NCBI GenBank assembly: GCA_002049455.2
Contig: KV918824.1
Span: forward strand, 62,001-126,000
Length of the DNA stretch: 64,000 nt
Direction of reading: 5' to 3'
Source: Porphyra umbilicalis
Lineage: Eukaryota > Rhodophyta > Bangiophyceae > Bangiales > Bangiaceae
The notes under the pieces are model-generated. The model did not search any database and had not been told where the DNA came from. It was given only the letters and a program-made list of their open reading frames with translations. The stretch's first letter is position 1, and the number at the start of each line of letters is the position of its first letter. Positions 10,622 to 21,085 of this stretch are shown piece after piece. A program made the position numbers and the translations under genes.

Positions 10622-10750
10622 TGTGAAATGCGTGAGAAGAGTGGCCCGGTGCCCAATCGCTGGTGGGCGGCGGGGCGGTGGCGGTTGAGTACGAGGCGAG
10701 GGAGATACAAATCTAATGCAAATCAAAGCGGATGAGAATCACTGATGACG
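10622..10750 (-). repeat. 5' LTR of the copia element
   Basis: Partner of 5140-5268. It is followed on the right by GTCAC (10751-10755), matching 5135-5139. As the 5' LTR of a minus-strand element it should hold the promoter and the start of the RNA. I cannot identify a TATA box with confidence. Confidence 0.88.
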
Positions 10751-10815
10751 GTCACCAGTCGTGCCGCGTGTCCAATCAATATGCTGCAACCAGCCACGGC
10801 GCCAGCGCCTGGAGA

Positions 10816-11430
10816 GCGCAGTGGGGCTTAGACCGTGTACCTTACGGATCTGCTGATTCCGTGTTGCAGGCTGTTGCAGGATCTCCACAGTCTGCCAAAT
10901 GGCTGCAGGTCGGGCCATTTTGTGCTGGCAGCCTGCTGGCTCAACAGATATCTGGCAGATAGGCACGCGTGGTTTCTGCTCTTTCGCTGCTTGTCTAGAT
11001 CTTCCAAATGCTGAGACGATGCTCAGCTCGTGCTGTTCTTCTGCTGTACGCAAGTATAACTCCTAGGGGGCGCGGAGTTATCTCGCTTCCACCAATAGGA
11101 AGCCGTTATCGTCAGTCTGCAGCAGACTTGATGCTGAAGACATGCGCTGCAAGTGCAGCCCAGTGGCATGATTCCACAGATCCGGCGCAGAAATTGTGCG
11201 CTGCAACAGGGGTCCGGCAGCGACCTGCAACATTTTACCAGCAGATTTCCTGCAGGACATAAACAATAAAGGCTTGTCGTGGGCAGAAAAAAACGGGGGA
11301 ACACGCTGGACCTTTTTGGCACAAGATCTCCGCACCGTCACGGTCGTCTCGATTACGTACCACACTACTGGGGTGCGCAAAGGGTGTACTGGGGCGTACT
11401 GCGGCCTAGAATTTGTACCCAGAAAGTGAA
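10816..11430 (+). repeat. Left long inverted repeat
   Basis: Outer 30 bases are a perfect inverted match to 13774-13803; the inner part is diverged and indel-rich. The inner limit is approximate. Confidence 0.65.
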
Positions 11431-13369
11431 ATCAATGCTGGGGTGGCGCGGGCTCCACTGGCCTCTCACCAGCCCGTGGAAACGCAGGCTACAAGTGGCG
11501 CCCTCAGTCCTGGTGCTGTACCCGCCGACGGCGGTGGGATTCGGCGGGATTCCCCATCATGTAGCCTCGCCTGATCGCTAATGTAGCCTCACCGGGTCGA
11601 GAGGGAATTTTCGTGATTGAGACGATTCAATGCCTCGATGCAAGGCCTGGACGAGACTGGTCACGGATCAACTCCGGCGGTTCATCGCTGGATTTCTGGA
11701 ACGCTGCGCTGCGCTCTACATGGCCCTCACTGAACCCCCGATGATACCCCAGGTCAGATCTCACCGTAACGACTACATGTGCTTACAAGGCTGCGGCCAC
11801 GCCAACGCCTCCGCTTCGTCGATGCCAACGTCGACGGACTCTCCATCGACGCCTGATACGCACCCCCCCCCCACACCGGCCGCAGTTGCTCACGGGCGCC
11901 CATGCCCCATCTCCGTTCATGCCCTACACACACCCACCGCCAGCAATCATTCGGCCGGTCACATCTCGTAGTAACTGACGTCACCGGCTCGCAGACCGCG
12001 CCCTCGGCCACCCATCCAACTAGTTGACAGTAAAGTAACCCTCTCGAGAACGCCCCTAAATCGGGTGTAGAAGTTACTTGTCAGCCGAGGTGTCATACTT
12101 CAGTGTGCTGTTCTGTCAACCATCCGCCATGTGGAGAGCTGCAAGCCTTGTGTGTGAACCCAGCACTCCTCACCGTCAGTTGTGTGGAGGGCGGCACGCC
12201 TTATGCGGGAATCTCGACCCTCATTCGTTGACACTGTGAGCCTTACTGGGCGGTCAATGGTCATCTGTTCTCACAGACATAGGCTGGGATCGGATCCTCA
12301 GTGGCCGCGTTCTGACTACCCGTTGCTTCGGGCGATCATCGATTGGTGCAGCGTATGTCGCTCTTAGGAGGGTCAGCCGACGTGGAAGCTCCCCGGGGAA
12401 CGGCGTCCAGTGGGCTATTGGCCCTCAATGGTACCACCTGGCCGTGCCCCCCACCCTCCGGCAGCCCTCGCGAACCCCCGCCCCCCCGCACCCCATGCGC
12501 CTTAAAGGCGTTCGGACGCGGTACAGCTACCGCTGACGGCAACCGCCGTCGTCGCGCAATAAGGAGGGGCCGGGAGTCATGCCGGCGTCAAGGCTTCCTC
12601 TACCGCGTACGGATCCTGTCACGCCCGAGCAGCGCGTCGTTGACACCCCCCCCGCCCGTCTTGTATTTTTAGTTCTCAAGTACGTTCAGTGTCGTGAGGA
12701 CTAATAGGACAAGGAGAGTGGTATGATGTGTGCACTGCGTATCGTTTGGTCCGCCGTTCTCCCTCCGTAAATGTGCGCCCGTCCAGTGATGTGCTTCTTC
12801 TCTCTTTGCCCATGTGGCCTTTGCCGCCACTTCTTCCCCTGCTGCCGTTTTTCTCCTACTGCCTGTTTCCTGTCCACTCTTTTCCCTCCGCTGCCTCCTT
12901 TCCCAATGCTTCCCCTTTTAGCCCTACTGCCCATTGTTCTCCTACTGTACCGTGTATTTCTACAGTCTCATTTGATCCTACGGCCCCTGCTACCCCTTTA
13001 GTCATTGCGGACGGCGCGGATGCGGACGGCGAGGTGGTGGGGCGCTGCATGTGCTGATCTCCCAGTCCTTGCTTCGTTCTGGTTTTTTCTGTGCGGTTCG
13101 GGTCGGGTGGCGAGGGGCGGGGGAAGAGCGCGAGGAGGTAGGAAGAGGGTGTGCTACCCCCAGCCAGAGGGCGCTACAGAACCATAAAAGACGCTTCTGT
13201 TTTCTGCAACGTATTCAGCTGGTGCGGCCCTGTACGACAGCTCTCCAGCTGGCATCACGTATCAGACCGCTGATTGAATACGAATCCAGCCCAGGCACGC
13301 TCGCAATCGTGGCGCCAAGGGGGGCCACGTGACTTGTCTCAGCAGGTGCGGTGATGCCCCCAATTGGAG

Positions 13370-13803
13370 CTGTGAGGGGGGGGAGGGGCGGCTCCCGGAC
13401 ATGTCGTTGAACAGTGTCAGAACCGTGCTGGCCGCGTACTGTTGCTCTAAAATGCAAATATGCCATCTATACTGATAGTGTAGACACTGAGGAAAAGCGG
13501 GGTCGAATATAGCCCAGTACAGCCATTTCAGACGTACTGGCACCAATCTGAAAACCGCCGGGGTAAGTCCCCAAGTAGCGTGGTTCGGAATCGCGACGGT
13601 GCTGTCCATGAAAGAAAAGCACCGGTCCTCCGTTTTTTTTTGCATAAATGCACGACAATGAGCTGCTCCGCAGATCTCTGCTGCAGGAAATCATGCTGCT
13701 CGTGGCTCACGCGGCCACTTTTCCAGACCTGCAAGCAGTCTGCAACACGCCATTGCAGAGGATTCGCAGATCTGTAAGGTACACGGTCTAAGCCCCACTG
13801 CGC
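13370..13803 (-). repeat. Right long inverted repeat
   Basis: Reverse-complement partner of 10816-11430. The inner limit is approximate because similarity fades gradually. Confidence 0.65.
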
Positions 13804-13995
13804 AGCCGATCGGGGAGCGATCGTACAGCTTCAGGATGTAAGCATGATGCAAGGCTGTCGTAGTCTGACTGGCGTAAGCACGGCTCGAAGAGCCCGCCTC
13901 CCGCGCCCATTAGCCGGGACGCGAGGATGTCATCCACCGTAAAGTCGTTCACACCTACGTATTGTGTGAATTTGACGGTTACGGACACCCTCCTA

Positions 13996-16900
13996 GAGGG
14001 CGTCGCCCGCATTGTTGTTAGCGAATATAACTTAGGGCCGGGTGATTTTGATCACCCGGGGGCGGGCGTCTCGCGGCATCTCGCCGCGAGCAGCGCCCAC
14101 GCGCGCCGCCTCTGCAGCCACACAGTGCCACTAGTGGCGCTCGCCGCGCCCGCCCCGCTCCCCCCATTGCGCCATAAGGGGCGACGCCGCCGCGCTTCCC
14201 CTTTGCCGCCTTTGTCGGTTCGTCCGCTGTTTTTCCGTCCCCGCCCGCCTCCCTGGGGTTCACCTCGGTCGCGCGCCTGTTTGCGCGAGCCCATTGTTTT
14301 TGTGGGCCAAGGGCTCCACCCTGACCCGACTCATTCCTGCTTCTCTTGTACTCGGGGCCGACTATTAAATCATAGGAAAGCATCACTGGCATACGCGGCT
14401 CTCTCTCTTGGTGTAACCGATATGTGGCGGCGGCCGTGGCCGCGCGCACCGGTGGGGCTGGCTGCCCGTGCGGCGCGTGCAAAATAACAATCGATCAACA
14501 ACCGCGCACCGCACTTCCGCGCCCGCCCGCGCCGCCGCAGGCGGTGGCCCGCCGCCCCCCGCGTGCCGCCGCTGCGCCGCGCGCGTCCGCCCCGCCGCCG
14601 CGGCCCGTCGGCCGCGCGGACCGCCGGCGGCCCTCCGCGGCAGCCGGTGGTCGGCGTCGGTGGGGGCGCTCTCGCGGGGTGGGCGCCCGCCGGCACCGCC
14701 GCCGTGGAGGGGCTGCGAGGGGGAGAGGGCGACGACCGCGGCACGACGCCGGGGGGGGACCGCCCTGGCGCCCGCGGGGGGGTGGCGACCGCAACACGGC
14801 ACGGCGCGGCATGGAGCACGGGCCCGCCCCCGTGCCCCCGCGCACGTGTCTGTCCCCCCCGCGTCCGCGGCGCTTTGGCGTCACCCTCGCCATGGTGTTG
14901 CGTCCGCCATTGACGCGTCGGCGGTGGCGCCAGCGGCGCTGCCGTCTGCCTCGCACGCCGTCCGCCGCGACGCGCTGCCATGCGGCGGGGTGCGCGCGGA
15001 GCACCCCCGCGCGGCGGGGGCCGCCACCCCACGCGACTAGTTCTCCCCCCCGCCCCGTGGCGGCCGGCGCACGCGCCACACACCGACGGGGAGCCCTCCC
15101 CCCCCCTCCCCCCACGACGGCCGTCGGCGCGCCTCGGTCGCCGCCGCGACGGCGCCCATATGGACGGCGGCGCGCCGCCCACACTGCCCCCGCGCGGCAT
15201 GCCGCACCCGTTGACGGCTGGCGGCCGCACGCGCCACGAACCCCGCCAGCCGCCGACGGCGGGCGTCGCGCCACCCGCCGAACGGCGTCACCGCCCGGCG
15301 GGGCGGTCGCGGCGGCGGCGGCGGCCGCCGCCGCCGCCGTCGCCGGCTCACGCCGCCAAACCGCTGTGCGGCGGTCCGTGGTGCCCGCGCGGCCGCCCCC
15401 GCCGCGCGGGCGGGGCGCGTGCGCGGCGGGCGGCCGCGCGGCTGTGCAGCGCCGCGGGCGGCGGTGGCGGCGCGACGGCGGCGCGCCGCGACGCCCGCGG
15501 TGCCGTGCGCCGTGGCCGCGCCGTCGGCGGCGCCGGCCGTGGAAGGGGGGGCGGGAGGGGTGGCGGACGCCCCGCAACGCCACTACGTTGCGACGGCCGG
15601 GGGAGGGGACTGGAGGGGAGGCGGGGTACCACCACACCGTTTGGGGCGCTCGCGCGGGTAACGCGGCGTGCGCGCCACCGCCACCGCCCAGCGGTGCCTT
15701 CGGGACTAGCGGTGTTATTCGTCGGCTTGAAAGACGCACGGTTGCGACGCGAAGGTGGTTGACTTGAAAAAAACGGTACTGTGCATCCACGCAATCAACC
15801 CCACCGCACGCACGCGCGGCGACTCGGCGGCGGCGCGCCACTGACGGGCGGCGAGTGCGCCCGCCGCGGCCGGCTCCTCCTCCGCGGCGCCCCGCTCGAT
15901 GCGCCCACCGATGCGGCGCCCCAGGCGGAAGCGCACGGCCTGACGCACACCGAGCCCGACCGTACTCCCCGCAACGCGTGAGACGGGGTGCGCGCCGGTG
16001 CGGCTCAGCTCGAGCACCCGCGCGCCCGGGAGGAGCAGCGCGAGCACCGATGCCCGCGCATCGTCCAACCGTCCCGCTACCCGCTCGCCGACCGTCGCCC
16101 GGTCGCCCGCGGTGCGGTTGACGCGGAAGCGGTGGCCGGCCGCGACGGCGGCGACGAGCCCGTCGGCGCGCCCGTCGGCGCGCATCCACCCAAATAGCCG
16201 CGCGTCGGCAATGGCGCACTCCATCCACCCAACGACGGACGCGATGGGCGTCACGCCGCGCTCGTCGCGGGCAGTGACCCGCGGCGTGCCCCACCCGCGA
16301 GGACGGCGGCGACGACCATGCGGCGGTCCGCGCGGCGGCCGGCGGTGTGCAACACACGATACTTACTCACTTACTTAGCACTTGATCTCATATGTGAAAG
16401 AGTCACGGCAATCTTTGAATGTCTTCAGACTGGTGATGATGGTGAGCACAGGCGGTTTTGACCATTCTGACTGGTACAGCCGAGTGCCTCGGCTGGACTC
16501 CCTAACCCGCAACGTGCACTGGACCCGACGACTTGGAGATAAGTATGTGTGCTCAGAATCCAATGATGCCCGTTTCTGCGGTCGAACAACGCTGGATTTT
16601 AATCGCCTCTACGTTTGTATCCTCGCGGTCGTCGACGCCACCTGTGCCGCGTTCGATCGCTCGCCGTACTTACCACCACTTTGTCGCACGTGGTGGCGGG
16701 CGGGCGGCGCTGTTTCCTCGTCTGTCTCGCGCGGCGGCCCGCAGTGCGTGCATTTTCCTGACGCTGCATCTAAAAGGTGAGCGACGGAGCGGGTCGTCAT
16801 GCATGTGTGCACGCGCGTCAGAGTTGGTCAAACTGGGGCGTCTTGTTTTCTGCTGGTCGTGGTGGTACGCGGGTCGGGGTCGTACGCGCTGCTGCTGGGT

Positions 16901-18216
16901 TGCTTGGATGTCTTCTTGTGGCGTTTGTACGCCGTGCTTGCACGTCAAAGTCCGTAGTTCTGATCCGACTTGTGGTGCCCTGTCGTTGATGCGCGTCCCT
17001 TTCCACTGTCTTGGTTTGGTCTCCCTCCCCTCCCCTTTTTTATGTCGGTCACATTTTCTTGATGTTCGCATGTATGACATTGTATTTTGTCTTTTGCACC
17101 ACGTTCTTTGTTTTTTGGGTTATTGTTCTGGTCTCTACCTGCAGCGCTGCAGTAGTACCCCGACGAGCACGTGCCAATGGCAGAGTCAGTGCCGATGCGC
17201 TGCACCAGCTTTTTGTGGTTGTCAGGGAAACCACCTGTGCGCGGTGTCGGCGCCTGCGCGACCTCTGTGCCCGATGTCGGCGGCTGCGCGATCTGCAGGG
17301 TGGATCTGGGTGGCGCCAAGTATGAGCTGGTCCTCGCCGAGAACAAAACCGTCGACATGTGCGCTGAGAATGTGGCTCTGTCCGTGCTCCTCAACTGCTC
17401 CTCCGCCGATGAGGCCAACGGCGCGCGTTTGGTGCAGACTCGCGAGGCCGTTTTGAAGCTGTTTACCGCGCACCGCTCCATGTGGGTGCTGCCGTCGGAG
17501 GAGGTGGAGACAACTGTGCAGGCGGTGCCAGACTTTTACCTCGCTGCTCCGGTCAAATTGCAGCTTAAAACGGTTGGCGCCGAGATGGTGTGCTGCCCCC
17601 CGGACCCAAAGTCGTGCGTGCCCGTGGACAATCCGTGCGGGCCCGAGGTGCCGGTGTTTTCCAAGAAGGACCTGAAGTTCGTTGCCGGCGTTGCCCGCCA
17701 CATCTTCAAGGTGGTGCTACCTGACGGCAGCGTGTGCTGTAACAAGGAGGTTTACCGTTCTGGTGACCCGTCCGACTTCAAGTGCGAGGCGATCGTGCTC
17801 GCGGGCCTGCGCCCGCACCCCAACATCGTGGCGCTGCGCGGCGTGGTGGCTGCTGAAGGTGGAAAGATCGACGGCCTCCTGCTGACGTGGATGGACGGGG
17901 TACTCCTGTCTTCCCTGACCTCCGCGAGCGCTGCGTCTGTCACCAAGTGGAATGAGCAGCTCACGTTGGCGCTGGATCACGTGCACGGGCATAAGCTCGC
18001 GGGGCGTATCAGCGACACGGAGCCCAAGTCGCACACGTGGGGCGACGCCAAGTCCGAAAACATCTTCATCAACGGCGGGGAGCTCGTCATCATTGACTTT
18101 GGTGGGGAGTATACTGATGGGTGGGTCGATGAGAACAAGGCGGGTACCGTAGATGGAGACAACCAGGGGAAGGCGAAGATCTTTTCGTGGCTGGACGACC
18201 TTGTGGGCCGTCACTA
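13996..18216 (+). repeat. Duplicated 4.2-kb module, copy A
   Basis: Nearly identical to 48051-52264 (mostly point differences and indels of 1-3 bases by eye). Homology begins at GAGGGCGTCGCCCGC and ends at CACTA, inside the stop codon of the kinase-like gene (TAG here, TAA in copy B). Near the left end is a hairpin, CCGGGTGAT-TTTG-ATCACCCGG, at about 14039-14060. I see no terminal inverted repeats and no shared target duplication. Confidence 0.93.
14420..16340. other. GC island inside copy A
   Basis: Extremely GC-rich, with overlapping open frames on both strands that translate to Arg/Ala/Pro/Gly low complexity. One minus-strand frame (about 15715-16254) looks somewhat more protein-like, with GWMECAIADARLFGWMRADG and ASVLALLLPGARVLEL. 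Its copy B counterpart (49891-50421) ends earlier, through TGG to TGA, and differs by frame at the start. That does not support selection on it. No domain recognised. Confidence 0.4.
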
Positions 18217-18217
18217 G
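17177..18217 (+). CDS. Atypical protein-kinase-like protein, copy A
   Basis: About 346 residues from the ATG at 17177. The first 180 residues are Cys-rich and unidentified. The second half is kinase-like: KVVLPDGSVCCNKEVYR with the lysine of strand 3 (about K189), HPNIVALRGVV, LLLTWMDG as hinge, HTWGDAKSENIFING as catalytic loop (Asp about 290, replacing the usual HRD context) and VIIDFGGEYTDGW as the DFG segment. KAGTVDGDNQGKAKI follows, as in small atypical eukaryotic kinases with a GT-x-D-G-D-x-Q motif. Copy A has Ser where the usual K-P-E-N Pro stands; copy B keeps Pro. A possible upstream intron (donor AAAAG/GTGAGCG near 16775, acceptor near 17140) could add 5' exons. Probably a kinase or pseudokinase. 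Confidence 0.6.
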   Translation: MAESVPMRCTSFLWLSGKPPVRGVGACATSVPDVGGCAICRVDLGGAKYELVLAENKTVDMCAENVALSVLLNCSSADEANGARLVQTREAVLKLFTAHRSMWVLPSEEVETTVQAVPDFYLAAPVKLQLKTVGAEMVCCPPDPKSCVPVDNPCGPEVPVFSKKDLKFVAGVARHIFKVVLPDGSVCCNKEVYRSGDPSDFKCEAIVLAGLRPHPNIVALRGVVAAEGGKIDGLLLTWMDGVLLSSLTSASAASVTKWNEQLTLALDHVHGHKLAGRISDTEPKSHTWGDAKSENIFINGGELVIIDFGGEYTDGWVDENKAGTVDGDNQGKAKIFSWLDDLVGRH

Positions 18218-18262
18218 TTGTGGATAGAACGATGTTGTTTTCTTGTCTGCCCATACTGTATA

Positions 18263-18394
18263 TAGCCGTTCTCCCAAAAATCCCGCACTCCATCAGTTGC
18301 AAAAGAGTTCCAAATCGGCCTCTACGACCCCGCAGAGGCCGATTTGGAACTCTTTTGCAACTGTTGGAGTGCGGGATTTATCGCAGAACGGCTG
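18263..18394. mobile_element. Palindromic MITE derived from the pogo-like element
   Basis: A 132-bp near-perfect palindrome. Outer arms read AGCCGTTCTCCC and, inward, CCCGCACTCCA; inner arms of 28 bp (GTTGCAAAAGAGTTCCAAAT and on) surround a loop of about 10 bases near 18325-18334. The same inner hairpin and outer end form the right terminus of the element at 57440-59839. TA dinucleotides flank the left end. It begins 46 bp after the kinase stop codon. Confidence 0.85.
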
Positions 18395-19210
18395 CATATC
18401 GGCCGGTGTGCATCCGAGCCACGTGGTTGGAGCATTGCTCGTCTCACTGTTGGCGTCGCGCGTAGCAGCTCGCGTCGTCCACTAAGTTTCAAATCTCCGA
18501 GGCTGCTCATTGCTGCGAGGCCCTCCCCAATGAATGAGTGTGCACGCACGTGTTATATTTACTCACTCAAAAGGAGCAAGTGCACACGAATGACAAGGCC
18601 AACCAACTTTGATCAAGCAACATGGCGCCGACTCATAGTGCCCATTCATTAGAGCAGCGCTCTTTGTGCAGCACGCTCCTTGCGTCGAGCGGCCATAGAG
18701 ACGGGACGACGTCAACTACAATCGGGGCACTTCCTCCGGGCATTGACTCGGCCCTCACGCAACGGCGGATTGGCGCATTCAGGTTTGTTGGCGGGATCAG
18801 GGTTGTCACACCTGACAACTTCCTCGCCAGTGTGCCCGCAACAATACGAGAAGGGGGCTTTGGAGCACATACTGCCGCCTTTTCTGGTGGAGCAGCACTG
18901 TGTTCACTGCCACGCGCGAGGAGCACAGGTAGCCGGCTACAGCGAGACGCAGGAGACGCGTGTGACAGGGAGTTGAATGGAAGAGATGCTGCAAAGTCCC
19001 CAGCGGTTGTGGACCCAAGGCGAGGATTTTGAAGCGGCGTCAAGAGAAGTGTGTTGGAGTGGTGTCGAAGGCAAGATGAGGATCAGGTGAGCCCATCGAG
19101 CGTGAGGCGCTGTGGGTTGCGACCTGTGTGCGTGACCGGGCGGCGCTCTTGTAGTCGGGGTCACCACCCGCGTCGGACAGTGCTCAGGCCGAGTTCGGGC
19201 CGAGCTCAGT
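18395..19210. other. No gene seen
   Basis: No conserved coding frame. Near 18528 and 18645 short segments resembling AATGAATG appear in inverted orientation, possibly ends of a tiny decayed element, but the match is weak. Confidence 0.35.
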
Positions 19211-19694
19211 GCCTCAGACTGACCTCAGTCTGAGGCACACGGCGAGGCCCGCCTGAGCGTGTGTTGTCGTCAGAGAGCGTGTGGGGCTCAGGGGCGGGAC
19301 CAAGCTTAGCTGTTACGCAGTGAGGCCACACAACGTTTGTGCTGACGTCGACTGACGTCGGTTGCTTGGCTGGGTGTCTCATCGTGCACCGTAATGACGC
19401 TCTCGTCCGTCGGCTGTCCCTATCCACCCGTGGAGCGCAACACTCGAAACGTCTGGAACCCTGCACAGGAGTGGTGTTTGTTTGGTGCTGACGTGGACTG
19501 ATCGTCAGTCCACGGCAGCACAAATCAAACACCACTTCACATGACATGATGTCCGCGGCTTTATTGTCCAGATTTTCTCACCTCTGCCGAGGCTGGCATC
19601 GTTGTTTTTGTTGAAGCATGGTGGCGCACCCTGAGCCCCAGACGCTCTCTGACGACAACACACGCTCAGGCGGGCCTCGCCGTGTGCCTCCAGG
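19211..19694. mobile_element. Foldback element with nested palindromes
   Basis: Three palindromes are stacked. (1) 19211-19240: GTGCCTCAGACTGA-CC-TCAGTCTGAGGCAC, 14-bp arms. (2) About 64-bp inverted repeats at 19231-19293 and 19630-19694 (ACGGCGAGGCCCGCCTGAGC and on), nearly perfect. (3) An internal hairpin at about 19471-19540 whose arms contain GTGGTGTTTG and ACGTGGACTGA. No coding frame. A second copy of palindrome 1 lies at 32577-32606. Confidence 0.75.
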
Positions 19695-20334
19695 GTTGTA
19701 AGTTCATGTTGAATCTACAGATGGCTCGATGAATCAGGTTGATTTCAAGAAACGAACCAAACCAAACGACAAACGACTTGGTTGTATTTATGATTGATTG
19801 CCCGGGCAGACAGGAGCTTTCGTTGACCGCTTCAAATTGATCAGCGAGGTGGTTCGGCGCTGTGCGGCCGCTCTGACTGCCTCGTTGCCATACCCCCTGC
19901 AGGTCAGTCGCACTGAGAGTTCTGCTCCCAGACACTCCTTCATGTCAACTGTTGCCAATCGGCTGTGTAGCACCCTAGGCGCTGAGTACGTAGATCGATT
20001 CATCTGCTGTCAACGTGTGCGTGAATCATAGCCTTTTTAGCTGGAGGATGGATGGGTCGTGGTCGCACCCAGGATTGCGTGGAGTGCAGCAAGCTGCTTC
20101 TCGGACAACGGGGCATCCACTCGCCCTCAACGCCCCGTCGACACGTATCGGTGTTTGGTCCTTTCTGTTTGGTCCCCCCGTCTCCGTTACTGCGCGGAGG
20201 CCCAGGCGGTTGTCAACGTCGTCGCCCCGGCGTCGGCTCGTACCAGTCGTTTGGATTGTGTCGCGGTGGTGGGGCAGGCAAGCAGGGCTCTGTCGCCGGG
20301 ACTGCAGCAGGCCTGCTATCGTCTGGTTAGGACT
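19695..20334. other. No gene seen
   Basis: Moderate GC, no recognisable protein in any frame, no strong repeat. Confidence 0.35.
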
Positions 20335-20445
20335 AGTTTCCATCGAAGGGCGATTTTCGATGGCTCCTCGATGGAGACAGTTCGATGGACCTAGATGGGA
20401 CCTCGATGGAAACCTTCTCGATGGAGGTTTCCCCATCGCCAATAT
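20335..20445. repeat. Cluster of TCGATGGA motifs
   Basis: Within about 110 bp the octamer TCGATGGA or close variants appear at least five times. The right part is an inverted pair, GGAAACCT ... AGGTTTCC. A related cluster with the shared string GGGCG[AG]TTTTCGA lies at 32254-32400. Confidence 0.55.
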
Positions 20446-21085
20446 GACCAAATATGGACGCGCTCGTGGGGCGAATCTGCAAGGGTGTGTCCGGGATACG
20501 GCGGCGGTCGATGCGCTGTACTGTTCCTGGGCGCTTCCAGATGCGGGGTTTCTGGCCTGCGGCGTGGCGCTCTCTTGCTCCTGGACGGGGCTACAGGGGC
20601 TACGGGGGCAGGGGCGCGGACGCGGGCGCGGCACGGCACGCTTTTCTTGGAAGCGTACGCGAAATCCGCAGCCCGTCGACCACCGACTACCGGCCGTCAA
20701 GGCACGTCATGAACAACGCAGAAGAAAAAACAAAGGGAACACTGTGAGGGTAGAGCGCATCGCCTCACACGCTCCAGTAACCCGCCTCAAGAGATGCACG
20801 AGCACAAACACACACACGCTCACGGTGGCACGTCATGCGTCGTACCCAAGCATGTATACACAAAGCATCAAGCGCGTCATGAAAACAACCGCGCACCCAC
20901 ACAAAAGAGAACAGATGCGCCACAGAGCGCGAACAAGATAAGCGCCAAAGGGCACGTACCAACATCAAGCCCACAAACACACACAAGACAAATCAGGGCT
21001 TACCGAGAAAGTCCGAGGCGCCACCATCCGCACGTCGCCCAACGCTCAAGACACCGACGATGTCGCGGGTGCCCATGCACGACTC
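20446..21085. other. No gene seen; CA-rich spacer
   Basis: Downstream flank of the minus-strand gene at 21086. It contains CA/TG-rich runs near 20800-20825 and 20970-20985. No coding frame recognised. Confidence 0.35.

Larger units (their letters stand above)
5140..10750 (-). mobile_element. Ty1/copia LTR retrotransposon, about 5.6 kb, degenerate
   Basis: Two 129-bp direct repeats (5140-5268 and 10622-10750) bound gag, protease, integrase, reverse transcriptase and RNase H in copia order on the minus strand. The flanks carry the same 5 bp, GTCAC, at 5135-5139 and 10751-10755, the expected target-site duplication. Both LTRs begin TG; one ends CA and the other CG, a point difference. By eye the LTRs differ at about 11 of 129 positions, so the insertion is not recent. 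Coding is broken by TAG codons at 9037 and 7331 and by several frameshifts, so this copy is probably non-autonomous. Confidence 0.9.
10816..13803. mobile_element. Non-autonomous DNA element with long terminal inverted repeats
   Basis: The ends are inverted copies: left GCGCAGTGGGGCTTAGACC and on, right the reverse complement, 30 bases perfect and then about 38 with one mismatch. Homology continues inward in a more diverged form for roughly 400-550 bp on each side, with matching landmarks such as TTTCCTGCAG, ATAAA, AAAAAACGG and GTACTGGG in the same order. The interior (about 11430-13370) has no convincing coding frame. It includes a pyrimidine-rich tract near 12820-13000. A 2-bp CG flank on each side may be a duplication or chance. 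I see no transposase, so mobility would depend on another element. Confidence 0.75.

Noticed and set aside
5085..10800. Extension of the copia LTRs by a similar 35-bp stretch outside both LTRs
   Set aside because: The similar stretch lies left of the left LTR and right of the right LTR, so it is not in the same place relative to each copy. The TG ends and GTCAC duplication define the LTR without it.
14424..15767. 447-codon plus-strand and 620-codon minus-strand frames in the GC island
   Set aside because: Arg/Ala/Pro low complexity in all phases. The copy B counterparts differ by indels and stops, so no constraint on a protein is evident.
13996..18217. Helitron: the module ends in CTAG/CTAA (CTRR) and has hairpins
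   Set aside because: The 5' edge lacks TC, no hairpin sits just before the CTRR on that strand, and the hairpins are at the opposite end. Read on the other strand, homology runs past the CTAA that follows the hairpin.
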